Shown here piece after piece: positions 19,404-27,296 of a stretch of 64,000 bases of DNA. The stretch is taken from positions 124,001-188,000 of the forward strand of contig JAFKJB010000005.1 of assembly GCA_017306155.1 (NCBI GenBank). Reading direction: 5' to 3'. Positions within the stretch are counted from its first letter, which is position 1, and each line of letters opens with the position of its first letter. Made by a program: the position numbers and the translations under genes. Source of the DNA: Nitrosospira multiformis (GTDB lineage: Bacteria; Pseudomonadota; Gammaproteobacteria; Burkholderiales; Nitrosomonadaceae). The notes under the pieces were generated by a model. The model worked only from the letters and a program-made list of their open reading frames with translations. It searched no databases and was not told where the DNA came from.

Positions 19404-19491
19404 GGAGGTGTGGCAGAGTGGTCGATTGCACCGGTCTTGAAAACCGGCAACGGGCAACCGTTCGTGAGTTCGAATCTCACCGCCTCCGCCA
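19404..19491 (+). tRNA. tRNA-Ser (anticodon UGA)
   Basis: 88 nucleotides including encoded CCA. The acceptor stem GGAGGTG pairs with CGCCTCC (one G-T pair). The D arm is GCAGAGTGGTCGATTGC, the anticodon stem CCGGT/ACCGG encloses CTTGAAA with anticodon TGA, a long variable arm ACGGGCAACCGT is present, and the T arm GTGAG-TTCGAAT-CTCAC is perfect. The long variable arm and anticodon identify tRNA-Ser(UGA). Confidence 0.97.
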
Positions 19492-19546
19492 CTCAATCCC
19501 TGAGTGGAAACAGCGTCTACGCCATTACCGCCATCAGCGTCGGGAG

Positions 19547-19620
19547 CAGGGGCTTCGATCCCATGATCCTGATTGCCCGTACAGACCTCTGCGTTATAGA
19601 AGCCCCTGAGGCAATGCCTC
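19547..19620. repeat. Inverted repeat downstream of tRNA-Ser
   Basis: Perfect 10-base arms CAGGGGCTTC (19547-19556) and GAAGCCCCTG (19599-19608) enclose 42 bases. They are immediately followed by a small hairpin GAGGC-AAT-GCCTC (19608-19620). There is no clear T-run. It may be an RNA structure at the end of the tRNA transcript or a scar of an inserted element. Confidence 0.5.
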
Positions 19621-19669
19621 CTTCTCAAATTGTGGTCCGTCCCGAAGCATCAGGACGTATGACCTGTGC

Positions 19670-19979
19670 TCAGGCTGTGTTCTGCACGCGCCGCGCGCGC
19701 TCGATTCGCTCACGCTCCCTGGGCGTATTCATCACCTCCCAAAGATCGTTGCGCTGCTGCACATTCAGCCAGAAATCCGGGCTGTTGCCCGAACACGCGC
19801 GCAAGAATCAGTGCCGTCGCCGCCGTCACATTCCTGCGATTTCTGCACAGTTCATTGACGTGTTTGCGCTGAACACCCATCGCCTCGGCGAGCGCGCTCT
19901 GGGTCGGGCTCATCGGCTGCATGAACTCTTCGGTGAGGATTTCGCCGACAGTCGCCGGCTTGCGCTTGGTGGTCAGCAT
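19670..19979 (-). pseudogene. higA-type antitoxin, frameshifted
   Basis: Begins MLTTKRKPATVGEILTEEFM with a clear helix-turn-helix (QSALAEAMGVQRKHVNELCRNRRNVTAATALILARVFG), typical of HigA/XRE antitoxins. After the FG the frame is wrong. One extra G in the GGG run (plus-strand CCC at 19788-19790) shifts it; removing that base restores the normal ending NSPDFWLNVQQRNDLWEVMNTPRERERIERARRV... with a stop at 19670. The uncorrected frame stops at 19710. The remnant toxin gene upstream is also broken, so the pair is dead or dying. Confidence 0.75.
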
Positions 19980-19992
19980 TTTTGCCTCGCTT

Positions 19993-20162
19993 TCATCGGT
20001 AGCTGTGATTATCCAGATAAATTCCGTCAGCCTCCCGCACTCGCCATCCCAGCGGAAGATCAACTGCCATTGCTGGTTGACATGGATCGAATGTAACCTC
20101 GCCAGATCCACGCAGTTTCTCGAAGTGATTGCTGGGCGGCACGCGTAAGTCCTGTATTGTTG
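19993..20162 (-). pseudogene. higB-type toxin remnant
   Basis: Pieces of a HigB/RelE-type toxin can be read in three different frames in the correct order: IQDLRVPPSNHFEKLRG, then LHSIHVNQQWQLIFRWDGE, then VREADGIYLDNHSYR-stop. About 40 N-terminal residues are missing. It ends 14 bases before the start of the frameshifted higA, the normal higBA spacing. Confidence 0.65.
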
Positions 20163-20193
20163 TAATGTGTGAGGCTACAGGCTACACTTGCTC

Positions 20194-20472
20194 ATGATCG
20201 AGAGTTTCCGTCACAAGGGCCTGAAAAGGTTATACGAAAAGGGCGACCGTAGTGGGATCGGGGCAAACATGGTTGCCAGAGTTGAGGAAATTCTCACGAT
20301 TCTGGAGGCTGCTGAGACTATCGAGGAAGCTGATATTCCCGGTTACAGGCTTCATCCTCTGACTGGTAACCTCAAGGGATTCTGGAGTGTTCGCGTTACC
20401 GGAAACTGGCGGGTTATTTTCCGCTTCGAGAACGGGACGGCGCAGGACCTGGATTTAACCGATTACCACTGA
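20194..20472 (+). CDS. higB: HigB-type (RelE superfamily) mRNA interferase toxin
   Basis: A 92-residue basic protein: MIESFRHKGLKRLYEKGDRSGIGA, central LHPLTGNLKGFWSVRVTGNWRVIFRFENG and end LDLTDYH match the HigB/plasmid-maintenance toxin family, which cleaves mRNA on the ribosome. The ATG at 20194 is preferred to the TTG at 20188. It is followed after 11 bases by its antitoxin and transcribed divergently from the decayed higBA relic. Confidence 0.9.
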   Translation: MIESFRHKGLKRLYEKGDRSGIGANMVARVEEILTILEAAETIEEADIPGYRLHPLTGNLKGFWSVRVTGNWRVIFRFENGTAQDLDLTDYH

Positions 20473-20483
20473 AGGAGCTGAAA

Positions 20484-20789
20484 ATGGGCATGAAGAATCC
20501 TGTTCATCCTGGCAGGATTGTGAAAAGCACAATCGAAGAGCTGGATTTAAGTGTCACCGAGGCTGCCAAGGCGTTAAACGTGTCACGACCTACCTTGTCC
20601 AGTCTCATCAACGAAAAGGCCGGCATATCGCCGGAGATGGCGGTAAGGCTGTCAAAATCCATGGGAAGCACTCCTGCTTTCTGGATGCGGCTGCAGATGA
20701 TTTTCGATCTTGCCCAAGTCGAGGCGCGGGCTGACACCATTATCGTCAACCAGGTCATCCAGCCCCATCCGGCCCTGGGAAGCCAGTGA
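20484..20789 (+). CDS. higA: HigA-type XRE-family antitoxin
   Basis: 101 residues; starts MGMKNPVHPGRIVKSTIEELDLSVTEAAKALNVSRPTLSSLINEKAGISPEMAVRLSKSMGSTPAFWMRLQ. The helix-turn-helix lies at about residues 24-60, and the SxPAFWMRLQ segment is typical of HigA. It neutralises HigB and represses the operon. The stop overlaps the GTG of the next gene by four bases (GTGA), so a third gene is translationally coupled. Confidence 0.92.
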   Translation: MGMKNPVHPGRIVKSTIEELDLSVTEAAKALNVSRPTLSSLINEKAGISPEMAVRLSKSMGSTPAFWMRLQMIFDLAQVEARADTIIVNQVIQPHPALGSQ

Positions 20790-21127
20790 AGACTTCGGGA
20801 AAGAATTGGGAAAATAAAATTGCCAAAGCCAATCTTCAAAGTAGTTCGGAAAGCAAGAAAGGAACAGGAAAGGACTCAGAAGTAGGGTTTTTGGCCACAG
20901 GTTTTATCCGTGCCCGTTGGGAAACGGCGCAGCGTTGGTATGAGGCTGAGCTTGTTCTTGATCTACTAGGCGATTGGGTCCTTATGCGCCGGTGGGGTAG
21001 CAAGGTCTCCAGGCGATACGGAGAACTGTCCCATCTGGTAGCGGGAGAGGCCGAGGGAAGGCAATTTATTGAACGGATCCATCTAGTGAGATTGCGGCGC
21101 AAGCCGGCTTACTGGCGGGTTTATTAG
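20786..21127 (+). CDS. Small WGR-like domain protein coupled to higBA
   Basis: 113 residues with a GTG start overlapping the higA stop. After a Lys/Ser-rich N-terminal 35 residues, the segment RWYEAELVLDLLGDWVLMRRWGSKVSRRYGELSHLVAGEAEGRQFIERIHLVRLRRKPAYW has the pattern of a WGR domain (W.l.R.WG...G, A..F....K...GY), with Ser in place of the Arg of the WGR triplet. WGR domains bind nucleic acid and occur in PARPs and polymerase-like proteins; solitary small versions are of unknown function. Its coupling to a toxin-antitoxin pair is noteworthy. The domain call is from pattern recognition only. Confidence 0.6.
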   Translation: MKTSGKNWENKIAKANLQSSSESKKGTGKDSEVGFLATGFIRARWETAQRWYEAELVLDLLGDWVLMRRWGSKVSRRYGELSHLVAGEAEGRQFIERIHLVRLRRKPAYWRVY

Positions 21128-21378
21128 ACTTTCCATGGGGTGATTGCTGCTTTCATGGCCCTTGTGACAGTTCCTACGGTCGTTGTTTCATAGAGATCGA
21201 CGGTGAAGCGTCAATATGCTAAATCCAACTCCTTCTTCACGATTCACGATGGAGCAATTTATCGATGTCCCACCCCGGTTGGCAATCACTTTTGATGCAG
21301 AAAAGGATGCAAGGATGCACCAAGGAGAGGATAAAAGGAGATAAAGTAGAGGTTGAGATATTTTACCTGGGGGAATAT

Positions 21379-21966
21379 ATGCAAAACCTGAACTCGAAGT
21401 TATGGGCAGTTGTTTTTTTTCTGCTTCCGCTTTCGTTTCTCGCCGGTTGCGCTGCGGTGGCGGTAACGGGCGCGGCCGCGGGCAGTGGATACGCGGTAGC
21501 CGAGGACAGGCGTACAAGCGGCACCATGATGCAGGATGAGAGCATCGAGTTCAAGAGCAACGGGAGGATCAAGGACAAATTTGGCCGCAAGGTCCATGTG
21601 GAGGTCACGAGCTTCAATGGTAAGGTACTGCTGACCGGCCAAGTGGCATCCACGAAGGTTAAGAATGAGGTTGGAGACATCGTGAAGGCGGTGGAAGGCG
21701 TGCGTGACGTTACCAATGAAATTGCGGTTGGTGAGGTCAAGCCGCTTACCGCGCGCACTTATGACGCCTGGGTTACATCCAAGGTCAAGGCGAAGTTCGT
21801 GAATGAGGGATTATTCCAGGCCAACCACGTCAAAGTCGTGACCGAGGATGGAGTGGTTTATCTGATGGGGATGGTGGACCGGGAGGAAGCGCAAAGCGCG
21901 GTGAAGATCGCGAGATCCACGGATGGTGTCCGCAAGGTTGTCGAAGTGTTCGAGTATTTGAATTAA
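21379..21966 (+). CDS. BON-domain outer-membrane lipoprotein (DolP/YraP-like)
   Basis: Lipoprotein signal with lipobox LAGC (Cys at about residue 23), then two BON domains: about 60-120 (KDKFGRKVHVEVTSFNGKVLLTGQVASTKVKNEVGDIVKAVEGVRDVTNEI) and about 130-193 (TSKVKAKFVNEGLFQANHVKVVTEDGVVYLMGMVDREEAQSAVKIARSTDGVRKVVEVFEYL). DolP supports outer-membrane integrity and binds anionic phospholipid. The real start is the ATG at 21379 after GGGGGAA; the frame continues upstream to 21265 without family similarity. Length 195 residues matches YraP. Confidence 0.88.
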   Translation: MQNLNSKLWAVVFFLLPLSFLAGCAAVAVTGAAAGSGYAVAEDRRTSGTMMQDESIEFKSNGRIKDKFGRKVHVEVTSFNGKVLLTGQVASTKVKNEVGDIVKAVEGVRDVTNEIAVGEVKPLTARTYDAWVTSKVKAKFVNEGLFQANHVKVVTEDGVVYLMGMVDREEAQSAVKIARSTDGVRKVVEVFEYLN

Positions 21967-22080
21967 TATTTGAATCGACCTGGAATACTGTCCGGTACGC
22001 TCCTTTGAGCGGGCGCTCAAAGGATCAAAGAAAGTATCAAAGCCATGGTTCACAGTTTCTGAACCGGGAAGTCGAAAAGA

Positions 22081-23238
22081 CTAACCGGACTTCCTGTCGA
22101 TCTTGTCTGTCCCGGCTTTCGCTTCGCGTGGACGGCGCGAAGCTGGTTTTTTCCCTTCCTTGATTCCTGATTTTTCAGGCACTGCTTGATCTGCCGGATT
22201 GCTGGCAGCTTGCCCGTGCGCGGTTTCTGTCTCAGGGACAGGAATTGCCGGCAGCAAATCTGCTTTCTTTTCCACGGTCTTTCGGCGATTTTTTCTTGGC
22301 TGATGCGTTTCATCCAGGGAGTTGATGCCGTTGAGCGGCGCTGAGGGTGCCGCAATCTCAGGCGAAACGGGAGCAGGCGGCGATGCTTCCACTGCTGCGT
22401 TGCTCTCGGCCGTCGCGCTGCTGCTGCGATAAACGTAGGTGCCCGATTTCTCGTCACGGCCCAATTCAAGCAGGCCTCGGGTTTGCGCCTCTTCAAGCAA
22501 ATTACCGAAAGCACGAAAGCCATAATAAGATTCGTTAAAGCCAGGCTTACGGCGCTTGATCGCCTGTTTGAGCGTGGATGCCCAGATTTTTCCGCTGTCG
22601 CCGCGCTCGGATACCAGGGCGTCGAAAGTTTCCACCGCCATGTTGATTGCCTGGCTCTTGCGGGCTTCGAGCTCCTCTCCCGGGCGTTTTCCCTCCGCAG
22701 GGGTATGCTTCACCGCAGGCTGCGCTTCTGGTATATCGCGTTTCACCGCAGTACGCTCGATTTCCCGTACCAGATCGTCATAAAAAATGAATTCGTCGCA
22801 GTTGGCTATCAACAGGTCGGAAGTTGATTTCTTGACTCCGACACCGATTACTTGCTTCGCGTTCTCGCGCAACTTGGAGACGAGTGGCGAGAAATCGGAG
22901 TCACCGCTGATAATGACGAACGTGTTCACATGCGATTTCGTATAACAAAGATCGAGCGCATCCACGACCAGGCGGATATCGGCTGAGTTTTTACCGGACT
23001 GACGGATGTGCGGGATCTCGATCAATTCGAAATTTGCTTCGTGCAGCGCAGCTTTAAAGGTCTTATAACGATCCCAGTCGCAATAAGCCTTTTTTATGAC
23101 AATGCTGCCCTTCAGCAACAATCGCTCCAGCACCGGCTTGATATCGAATTTCTCGTATTTCGCATCACGCACGCCAAGGGCGACATTTTCGAAGTCACAA
23201 AATACCGCCATGCTGACATTTTCCTGAAGTGTGGCCAT
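22081..23238 (-). CDS. NYN-domain (LabA/DUF88) protein with OST-HTH domain
   Basis: N-terminal NYN (PIN-like) nuclease fold at about residues 10-165, with the conserved acidic residues in FCDFENV, SADIRLVVDALDL and ISGDSDFSPLV. A C-terminal OST-HTH/LOTUS RNA-binding winged helix follows at about 208-270 (WASTLKQAIKRRKPGFNESYYGFRAFGNLLEEAQTRGLLEL). The tail of about 110 residues is low-complexity and ends Lys/Arg-rich. NYN proteins are predicted metal-dependent RNases. AAGGA precedes the ATG. It lies 53 bases after the DegT gene and may be the last gene of the same minus-strand transcript. Confidence 0.85.
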   Translation of the reverse strand: MATLQENVSMAVFCDFENVALGVRDAKYEKFDIKPVLERLLLKGSIVIKKAYCDWDRYKTFKAALHEANFELIEIPHIRQSGKNSADIRLVVDALDLCYTKSHVNTFVIISGDSDFSPLVSKLRENAKQVIGVGVKKSTSDLLIANCDEFIFYDDLVREIERTAVKRDIPEAQPAVKHTPAEGKRPGEELEARKSQAINMAVETFDALVSERGDSGKIWASTLKQAIKRRKPGFNESYYGFRAFGNLLEEAQTRGLLELGRDEKSGTYVYRSSSATAESNAAVEASPPAPVSPEIAAPSAPLNGINSLDETHQPRKNRRKTVEKKADLLPAIPVPETETAHGQAASNPADQAVPEKSGIKEGKKPASRRPREAKAGTDKIDRKSG

Positions 23239-23291
23239 AAGGTTTATTCCTTATCAATAATAGAGGTCAGGGTGATTTCCCCTTCCCGTGT

Positions 23292-24392
23292 TCAACGTTG
23301 TTCGAAATCCTGTATCAGTTCCCCGATATGCCTTATTGCTTCGGGAGGCAGGGCGGGGTAGATAGGCAGGGCCAGCACCTGATCGGCAAGACATTCGGCC
23401 AGCGGCAGCGAGATACCAGGGTGCGATTCCGAGAAGGCCGGCTGGCAATGGCAGGGAATGGGATAGAAAACGGCGGTTGAAATGTTGTGCTCCGCCAGAA
23501 ACAGCTGCAGCGCATTGCGTTGCGGATGGGTAACTACGAACTGATGGTGGACGGAAACAGTCCCTTCAAGGACTGCCGGCCAGTCGCATTCCGTATTTTG
23601 GAGAGCTTGCCGGTACAGCGCGGCGAGTTGACGGCGCTGCGCGTTCCAGCCATCCAGATACGGCAGCTTGACTCTCAGTATTGCTGCCTGGAGTTCATCG
23701 AGACGGCTGTTGAAGCCGATTTCGGAATGCTGGTAGCGACCTTGCCGCCCATGATTTCGAAGGCGCCGCAGTCGGGTGGCGAGATCGGGGTCGCTACAGG
23801 CAATCGCTCCGCCGTCACCAAAGGCACCCAGGTTTTTTGTGGGGTAGAAACTGAAGGCTCCCGTGATGCCGAAGGATCCGATACCACGATCGTGATAGCA
23901 GGCGCCGATTGCTTGCGCTGCATCTTCGATCAGCCACAGGTTGTGGCTCGCGCAGAACTCCTGTAACGGCAGGAGATCGACTGGCTGCCCGAAAAGATGG
24001 ACAGCGATGACGGCCTTTGTCCGCGGTGTCAGCGCCTGCCTTACACTGTCCGCATCGATATTGTATTGGCCGGGCGCGCAGTCGGCAAAACAGGGGCGTG
24101 CTCCTGCCAGGCTCACTGCCTCTGCCGTTGCAAAAAAAGTGAAGGCGGGCACGATTACGTCATCCCCCGCACTTATTTCCAACGCCTTGAGAGAGAGTAG
24201 CAGCGCATCGGTACCGGAATTGACACAGATGACTTCAGCAGCGCCGATGTATTCCGCAAGTTCGTATTCCAGCGCCGCGTTTTCTTCGTCGTCGATAAAT
24301 GCGCCTTTCAAAAACACCTGCTGCACAGCAGCGTCGATTTCCGCACGCAGTTGTTGATATTCCCCGGCGAGGTCGAGTTGCGGAATAATCAC
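23292..24392 (-). CDS. DegT/DnrJ/EryC1/StrS-family sugar aminotransferase
   Basis: PLP-dependent enzyme adding an amino group to a nucleotide-linked keto sugar. N-terminal IPQLDLAGEYQQLRAEIDAAVQQVF, cofactor-binding VNSGTDALLLSLKAL (about 58), the Asp and Gln of IEDAAQAIGA (about 156) and the PLP Lys in FSFYPTKNLGAFGDGG (about 185) are all present. Length 366 residues is normal. It overlaps the upstream dehydrogenase gene by four bases (ATGA), consistent with a dehydrogenase-aminotransferase pair making an amino sugar. Confidence 0.92.
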   Translation of the reverse strand: MIIPQLDLAGEYQQLRAEIDAAVQQVFLKGAFIDDEENAALEYELAEYIGAAEVICVNSGTDALLLSLKALEISAGDDVIVPAFTFFATAEAVSLAGARPCFADCAPGQYNIDADSVRQALTPRTKAVIAVHLFGQPVDLLPLQEFCASHNLWLIEDAAQAIGACYHDRGIGSFGITGAFSFYPTKNLGAFGDGGAIACSDPDLATRLRRLRNHGRQGRYQHSEIGFNSRLDELQAAILRVKLPYLDGWNAQRRQLAALYRQALQNTECDWPAVLEGTVSVHHQFVVTHPQRNALQLFLAEHNISTAVFYPIPCHCQPAFSESHPGISLPLAECLADQVLALPIYPALPPEAIRHIGELIQDFEQR

Positions 24393-25390
24393 GGGCAGGG
24401 CTTGAGTATCTGCTGCCGGATATGGTGCGCCAGCTCCAGGGCAGCATTGCCTTCCGCCGGCGTAACCTGGGGTAATGAACGGTTGCGACAGGCATCAAGG
24501 AAGGCTGCGAGTTGCAGGCTCAACGTATCTTCCTGTATCCGCTGCGGGGGGACCAGGAGCGTGCAGACGTCCGCAGGAAAAGCATCTGATGAGCTGCTGG
24601 ATGCTTTGCGACAGGTTGTCCGCTGCCTGAAATCGATGACCCAGGTTTCATGATTTTCCAGTTCAGCAACCATGCGGCGCTCTTCCTGCTCGGTACTTCC
24701 CCCCCAGTGCGCATCCAGGTAAGCCCGGCAACCATTGGAGAAAGTCAGTTCAACTTCTGCTTCATCTATAGCAGTCAAACCACGGCTTCTGCCGGAGGCG
24801 CGCAGTTCCGTTACGGAGGAATCCAGGCTATGCAGAATCAGATCAAGATCATGGATCATCAGGTCGATGACCACATCCAGTACGCTTGGTCGCGGAGGAT
24901 GTCGTGTGGTGCGCACTGACCGGATGGTACGGGCGAGCGGGAGCAGTAACCTTCCTGTAGTAAAAGCCGGATTGAAGCGCTCGATGTGCCCGATTTGCAG
25001 GATGCATTGATTCGCCTCCGCTACCCTTCGCAGTTCCATCGCCTGTGAAGCGGTTTCCGCGATCGGCTTTTCCAGCAGGACGTCCAGTCCTTGCCGGAGC
25101 AGGGATCTGGTCAGCCCGAAATGCGTGGCAACCGGTGTCGCAACCGATACCGCGCGGATTGTGGGCGGCAGTTCTGAAACACATGTGAACCAGGGAACGC
25201 CCAGGTATTCAGCCAGGGATTGCGTAATCGGATCGGGGTCGACCAATGCCTGGAGGCGGCTCCCCGGCAGGCGGAAGTAGCACAATGCATGCAAGCTGCC
25301 GAAATATCCGACGCCGACGACGGCGGTATCTACGGGCAATACTGGTTCGGAACCAGGGGATAACAGCACGGGTGCATTCATCAGATTCAT
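24389..25390 (-). CDS. Gfo/Idh/MocA-family oxidoreductase
   Basis: NAD(P)-dependent sugar dehydrogenase. Rossmann segment TAVVGVGYFGSLHALCY (about residues 20-36), the conserved EKPIAETASQAMELRRVAEA (about 107) and GHIERFNPAF (about 132) are typical. Length is 333 residues from the ATG at 25390, whose first base is shared with the stop of the glycosyltransferase gene (TGATG). The frame continues upstream to 25516, inside that gene, and I disregard that part. Together with the following DegT enzyme it probably oxidises then aminates a UDP-sugar. Confidence 0.88.
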   Translation of the reverse strand: MNLMNAPVLLSPGSEPVLPVDTAVVGVGYFGSLHALCYFRLPGSRLQALVDPDPITQSLAEYLGVPWFTCVSELPPTIRAVSVATPVATHFGLTRSLLRQGLDVLLEKPIAETASQAMELRRVAEANQCILQIGHIERFNPAFTTGRLLLPLARTIRSVRTTRHPPRPSVLDVVIDLMIHDLDLILHSLDSSVTELRASGRSRGLTAIDEAEVELTFSNGCRAYLDAHWGGSTEQEERRMVAELENHETWVIDFRQRTTCRKASSSSSDAFPADVCTLLVPPQRIQEDTLSLQLAAFLDACRNRSLPQVTPAEGNAALELAHHIRQQILKPCP

Positions 25391-27276
25391 CAGGAGAGCG
25401 GCACCTCGGCCAGCATCCATATGCCCAGTATCTTTCCGGTTTGCGGATTTTCGATGATGCGGTCCAGTGGAGTGGGAAGGTTGAAAGGCGCCAGCATCAG
25501 GTTCACGGAACGCCATCCGCCCGTAGTTATATCTGTGTTGACGCTGACCGTATCATGGCTGGTTGCCAGCAAGTACTTTGTCCCGGAGCGCCGGATATTG
25601 GAAAGTGTCCGCAGAATATCCGCCAGCGACAGATGAATCAGGGCGTCGCGGCAGAGCACTGCGTCACCACGCGGCAGGTCATCTTCTACCAGGTTGGCAA
25701 CCATGAATCTCCATTTGGGATGAGGAAAGCGCCTCCGGTTTTCCTCTATCAACGCAGGAACGATATCGATGCCGATATATGCATCAAGATCGATTGCCGT
25801 ATGCTGCCGCCAGTTGCAATCCCCGCAGGGCGCATCCACCAGCGTGCGAATGCCGAGTCGGCTAAGCATAGCGGGAAGTTCGCGCCGCAGTATCTCGGTT
25901 CGTTCCAGCGTGGAGCCCGGCCCCGAACGGGACTCAGAACTCTGCCAGGCGTTGCGGGCATGGATTTGTTCGAATACGTTGGCCTGATCGTTTGGATTAT
26001 TGTTTTCTTTAGCTTTGCCCTCGTCCTGGTTCTTTTGATTCTCCCGGTTTCGATTTTCCCGGCGTGCCCGCAGGGCAGCAATGGGACGATTCCATAGCCT
26101 GTACTTGAGCCGGTAGAGCGACATGACAAGTGACCAGAGACGCGAGTTGTGGATTTTCGCCAACTCGAACTCGGCCTGCTCAGCGCGTATGTGCTCTGCG
26201 GCTGCTTTAGCCAGAGCGAGATGTTTCTCCTGCTCCACCTGATGGCGCCTTTTGGTGAAATCGGCGATCTCGCGCAGATATCTGCTTGCCGACTGAAGGC
26301 GGGGATCAGAGCGGCTTTCCCGTCTTGGTTCTCTTCCCCTGGATTCACGGTGCGCTTCGATTGCCTCCCGGTAGACATGGAGAATCTGCTCGATTGCTGG
26401 ATCGAGACCGGCTTCTGATCGCACGCGCCGGGTAACCTCACGCGCTCCGGCTGCCTCATACCGGTCGAGTTCCCGCATAATGGTATCCAGGGTAATCGGA
26501 TTACGCAGACTTCGTATACCGAAATTGAGCGCGCGAAAGGTTTCATAGTTGTCCGGCGTGACCATGCCCGCGAGCCCGGCTGCGTCGCAGGCTATTACGG
26601 CCGTTCCGCTGGCAAGGGCCTCAAGCGCGCAACGTGCTTTTGCAAAGACAATATCATAGCGGCCAAGGATCTGTTCAGGCCGGTCCTCGCTGCGGCCCAC
26701 GGAAAGCCCGATGACATCGAGTTCGATGCCGCGGGCGGCACAGGCTTCGCGCAGGATTCCCAGGCAACCGTGCTCATTGATATAGTTGCTGAAAACCAGG
26801 GCTTTACGCGGTATGGCAGGTAAATCCGCGCGCACGCCAAATCGCCTCAGATCGACAAAATTGCGTATTACACAAATGCGCTCGGGGGGAATGCCATGGA
26901 GGCATTGCAGGCGTTCCTGGCAGAGATCGTCCACGGCAACATAGCGCTGGATCGTGGGAAAGCGCGGCGCCATTTCTTCCCACGGCAACCAGCCATGGCA
27001 GAAGTAGACCGCAGTCGTATCGGGAAAATGCAACATGGCCGTCATCGCATCGAGATGATGCTGGCCATGAATAATGTCGGGCGCGACCGTCAGCAGATCG
27101 AGATCGTCGATGACGGGAATAGTCGCCGAACGCAATTCCTCGGCAACTGCTCCAAGCCGGGTGCTATAGGCCACAGGGTTATGGCCGCGCCGCAGCAGCG
27201 CCAGAGCCAGATCGCGGACGTACAGTTCGGAGCCGGCGCGGGCATCGAGCGTGTTATTGGTTATGAGTACCCTCAT
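25390..27276 (-). CDS. Glycosyltransferase - coiled coil - SAM methyltransferase fusion
   Basis: 628 residues in three parts. About 1-315 is a GT-B glycosyltransferase of the family-4 type: MRVLITNNTLDARAGSELYVRDLALAL, HGWLPWEEMAPRF, ICVIRNFVDLRRF, and an acidic region around FAKARCALEALASGTAVIACDAAGL. About 330-400 is a Lys/Glu/Ala-rich coiled coil (VEQEKHLALAKAAAEHIRAEQAEFELAKI). About 430-628 is a class I methyltransferase with TLVDAPCGDCNWRQHT as SAM-binding motif and DAVLCRDALIHLSLADI. I use Met at 27276; the frame is open to 27333 but that overlaps the upstream gene. Such fusions occur in O-antigen or capsule loci, where the methylase can cap the chain. Substrates cannot be read from sequence. 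Confidence 0.85.
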   Translation of the reverse strand: MRVLITNNTLDARAGSELYVRDLALALLRRGHNPVAYSTRLGAVAEELRSATIPVIDDLDLLTVAPDIIHGQHHLDAMTAMLHFPDTTAVYFCHGWLPWEEMAPRFPTIQRYVAVDDLCQERLQCLHGIPPERICVIRNFVDLRRFGVRADLPAIPRKALVFSNYINEHGCLGILREACAARGIELDVIGLSVGRSEDRPEQILGRYDIVFAKARCALEALASGTAVIACDAAGLAGMVTPDNYETFRALNFGIRSLRNPITLDTIMRELDRYEAAGAREVTRRVRSEAGLDPAIEQILHVYREAIEAHRESRGREPRRESRSDPRLQSASRYLREIADFTKRRHQVEQEKHLALAKAAAEHIRAEQAEFELAKIHNSRLWSLVMSLYRLKYRLWNRPIAALRARRENRNRENQKNQDEGKAKENNNPNDQANVFEQIHARNAWQSSESRSGPGSTLERTEILRRELPAMLSRLGIRTLVDAPCGDCNWRQHTAIDLDAYIGIDIVPALIEENRRRFPHPKWRFMVANLVEDDLPRGDAVLCRDALIHLSLADILRTLSNIRRSGTKYLLATSHDTVSVNTDITTGGWRSVNLMLAPFNLPTPLDRIIENPQTGKILGIWMLAEVPLS

Positions 27277-27296
27277 CGCGCTTTTGTCTTTCCCTG

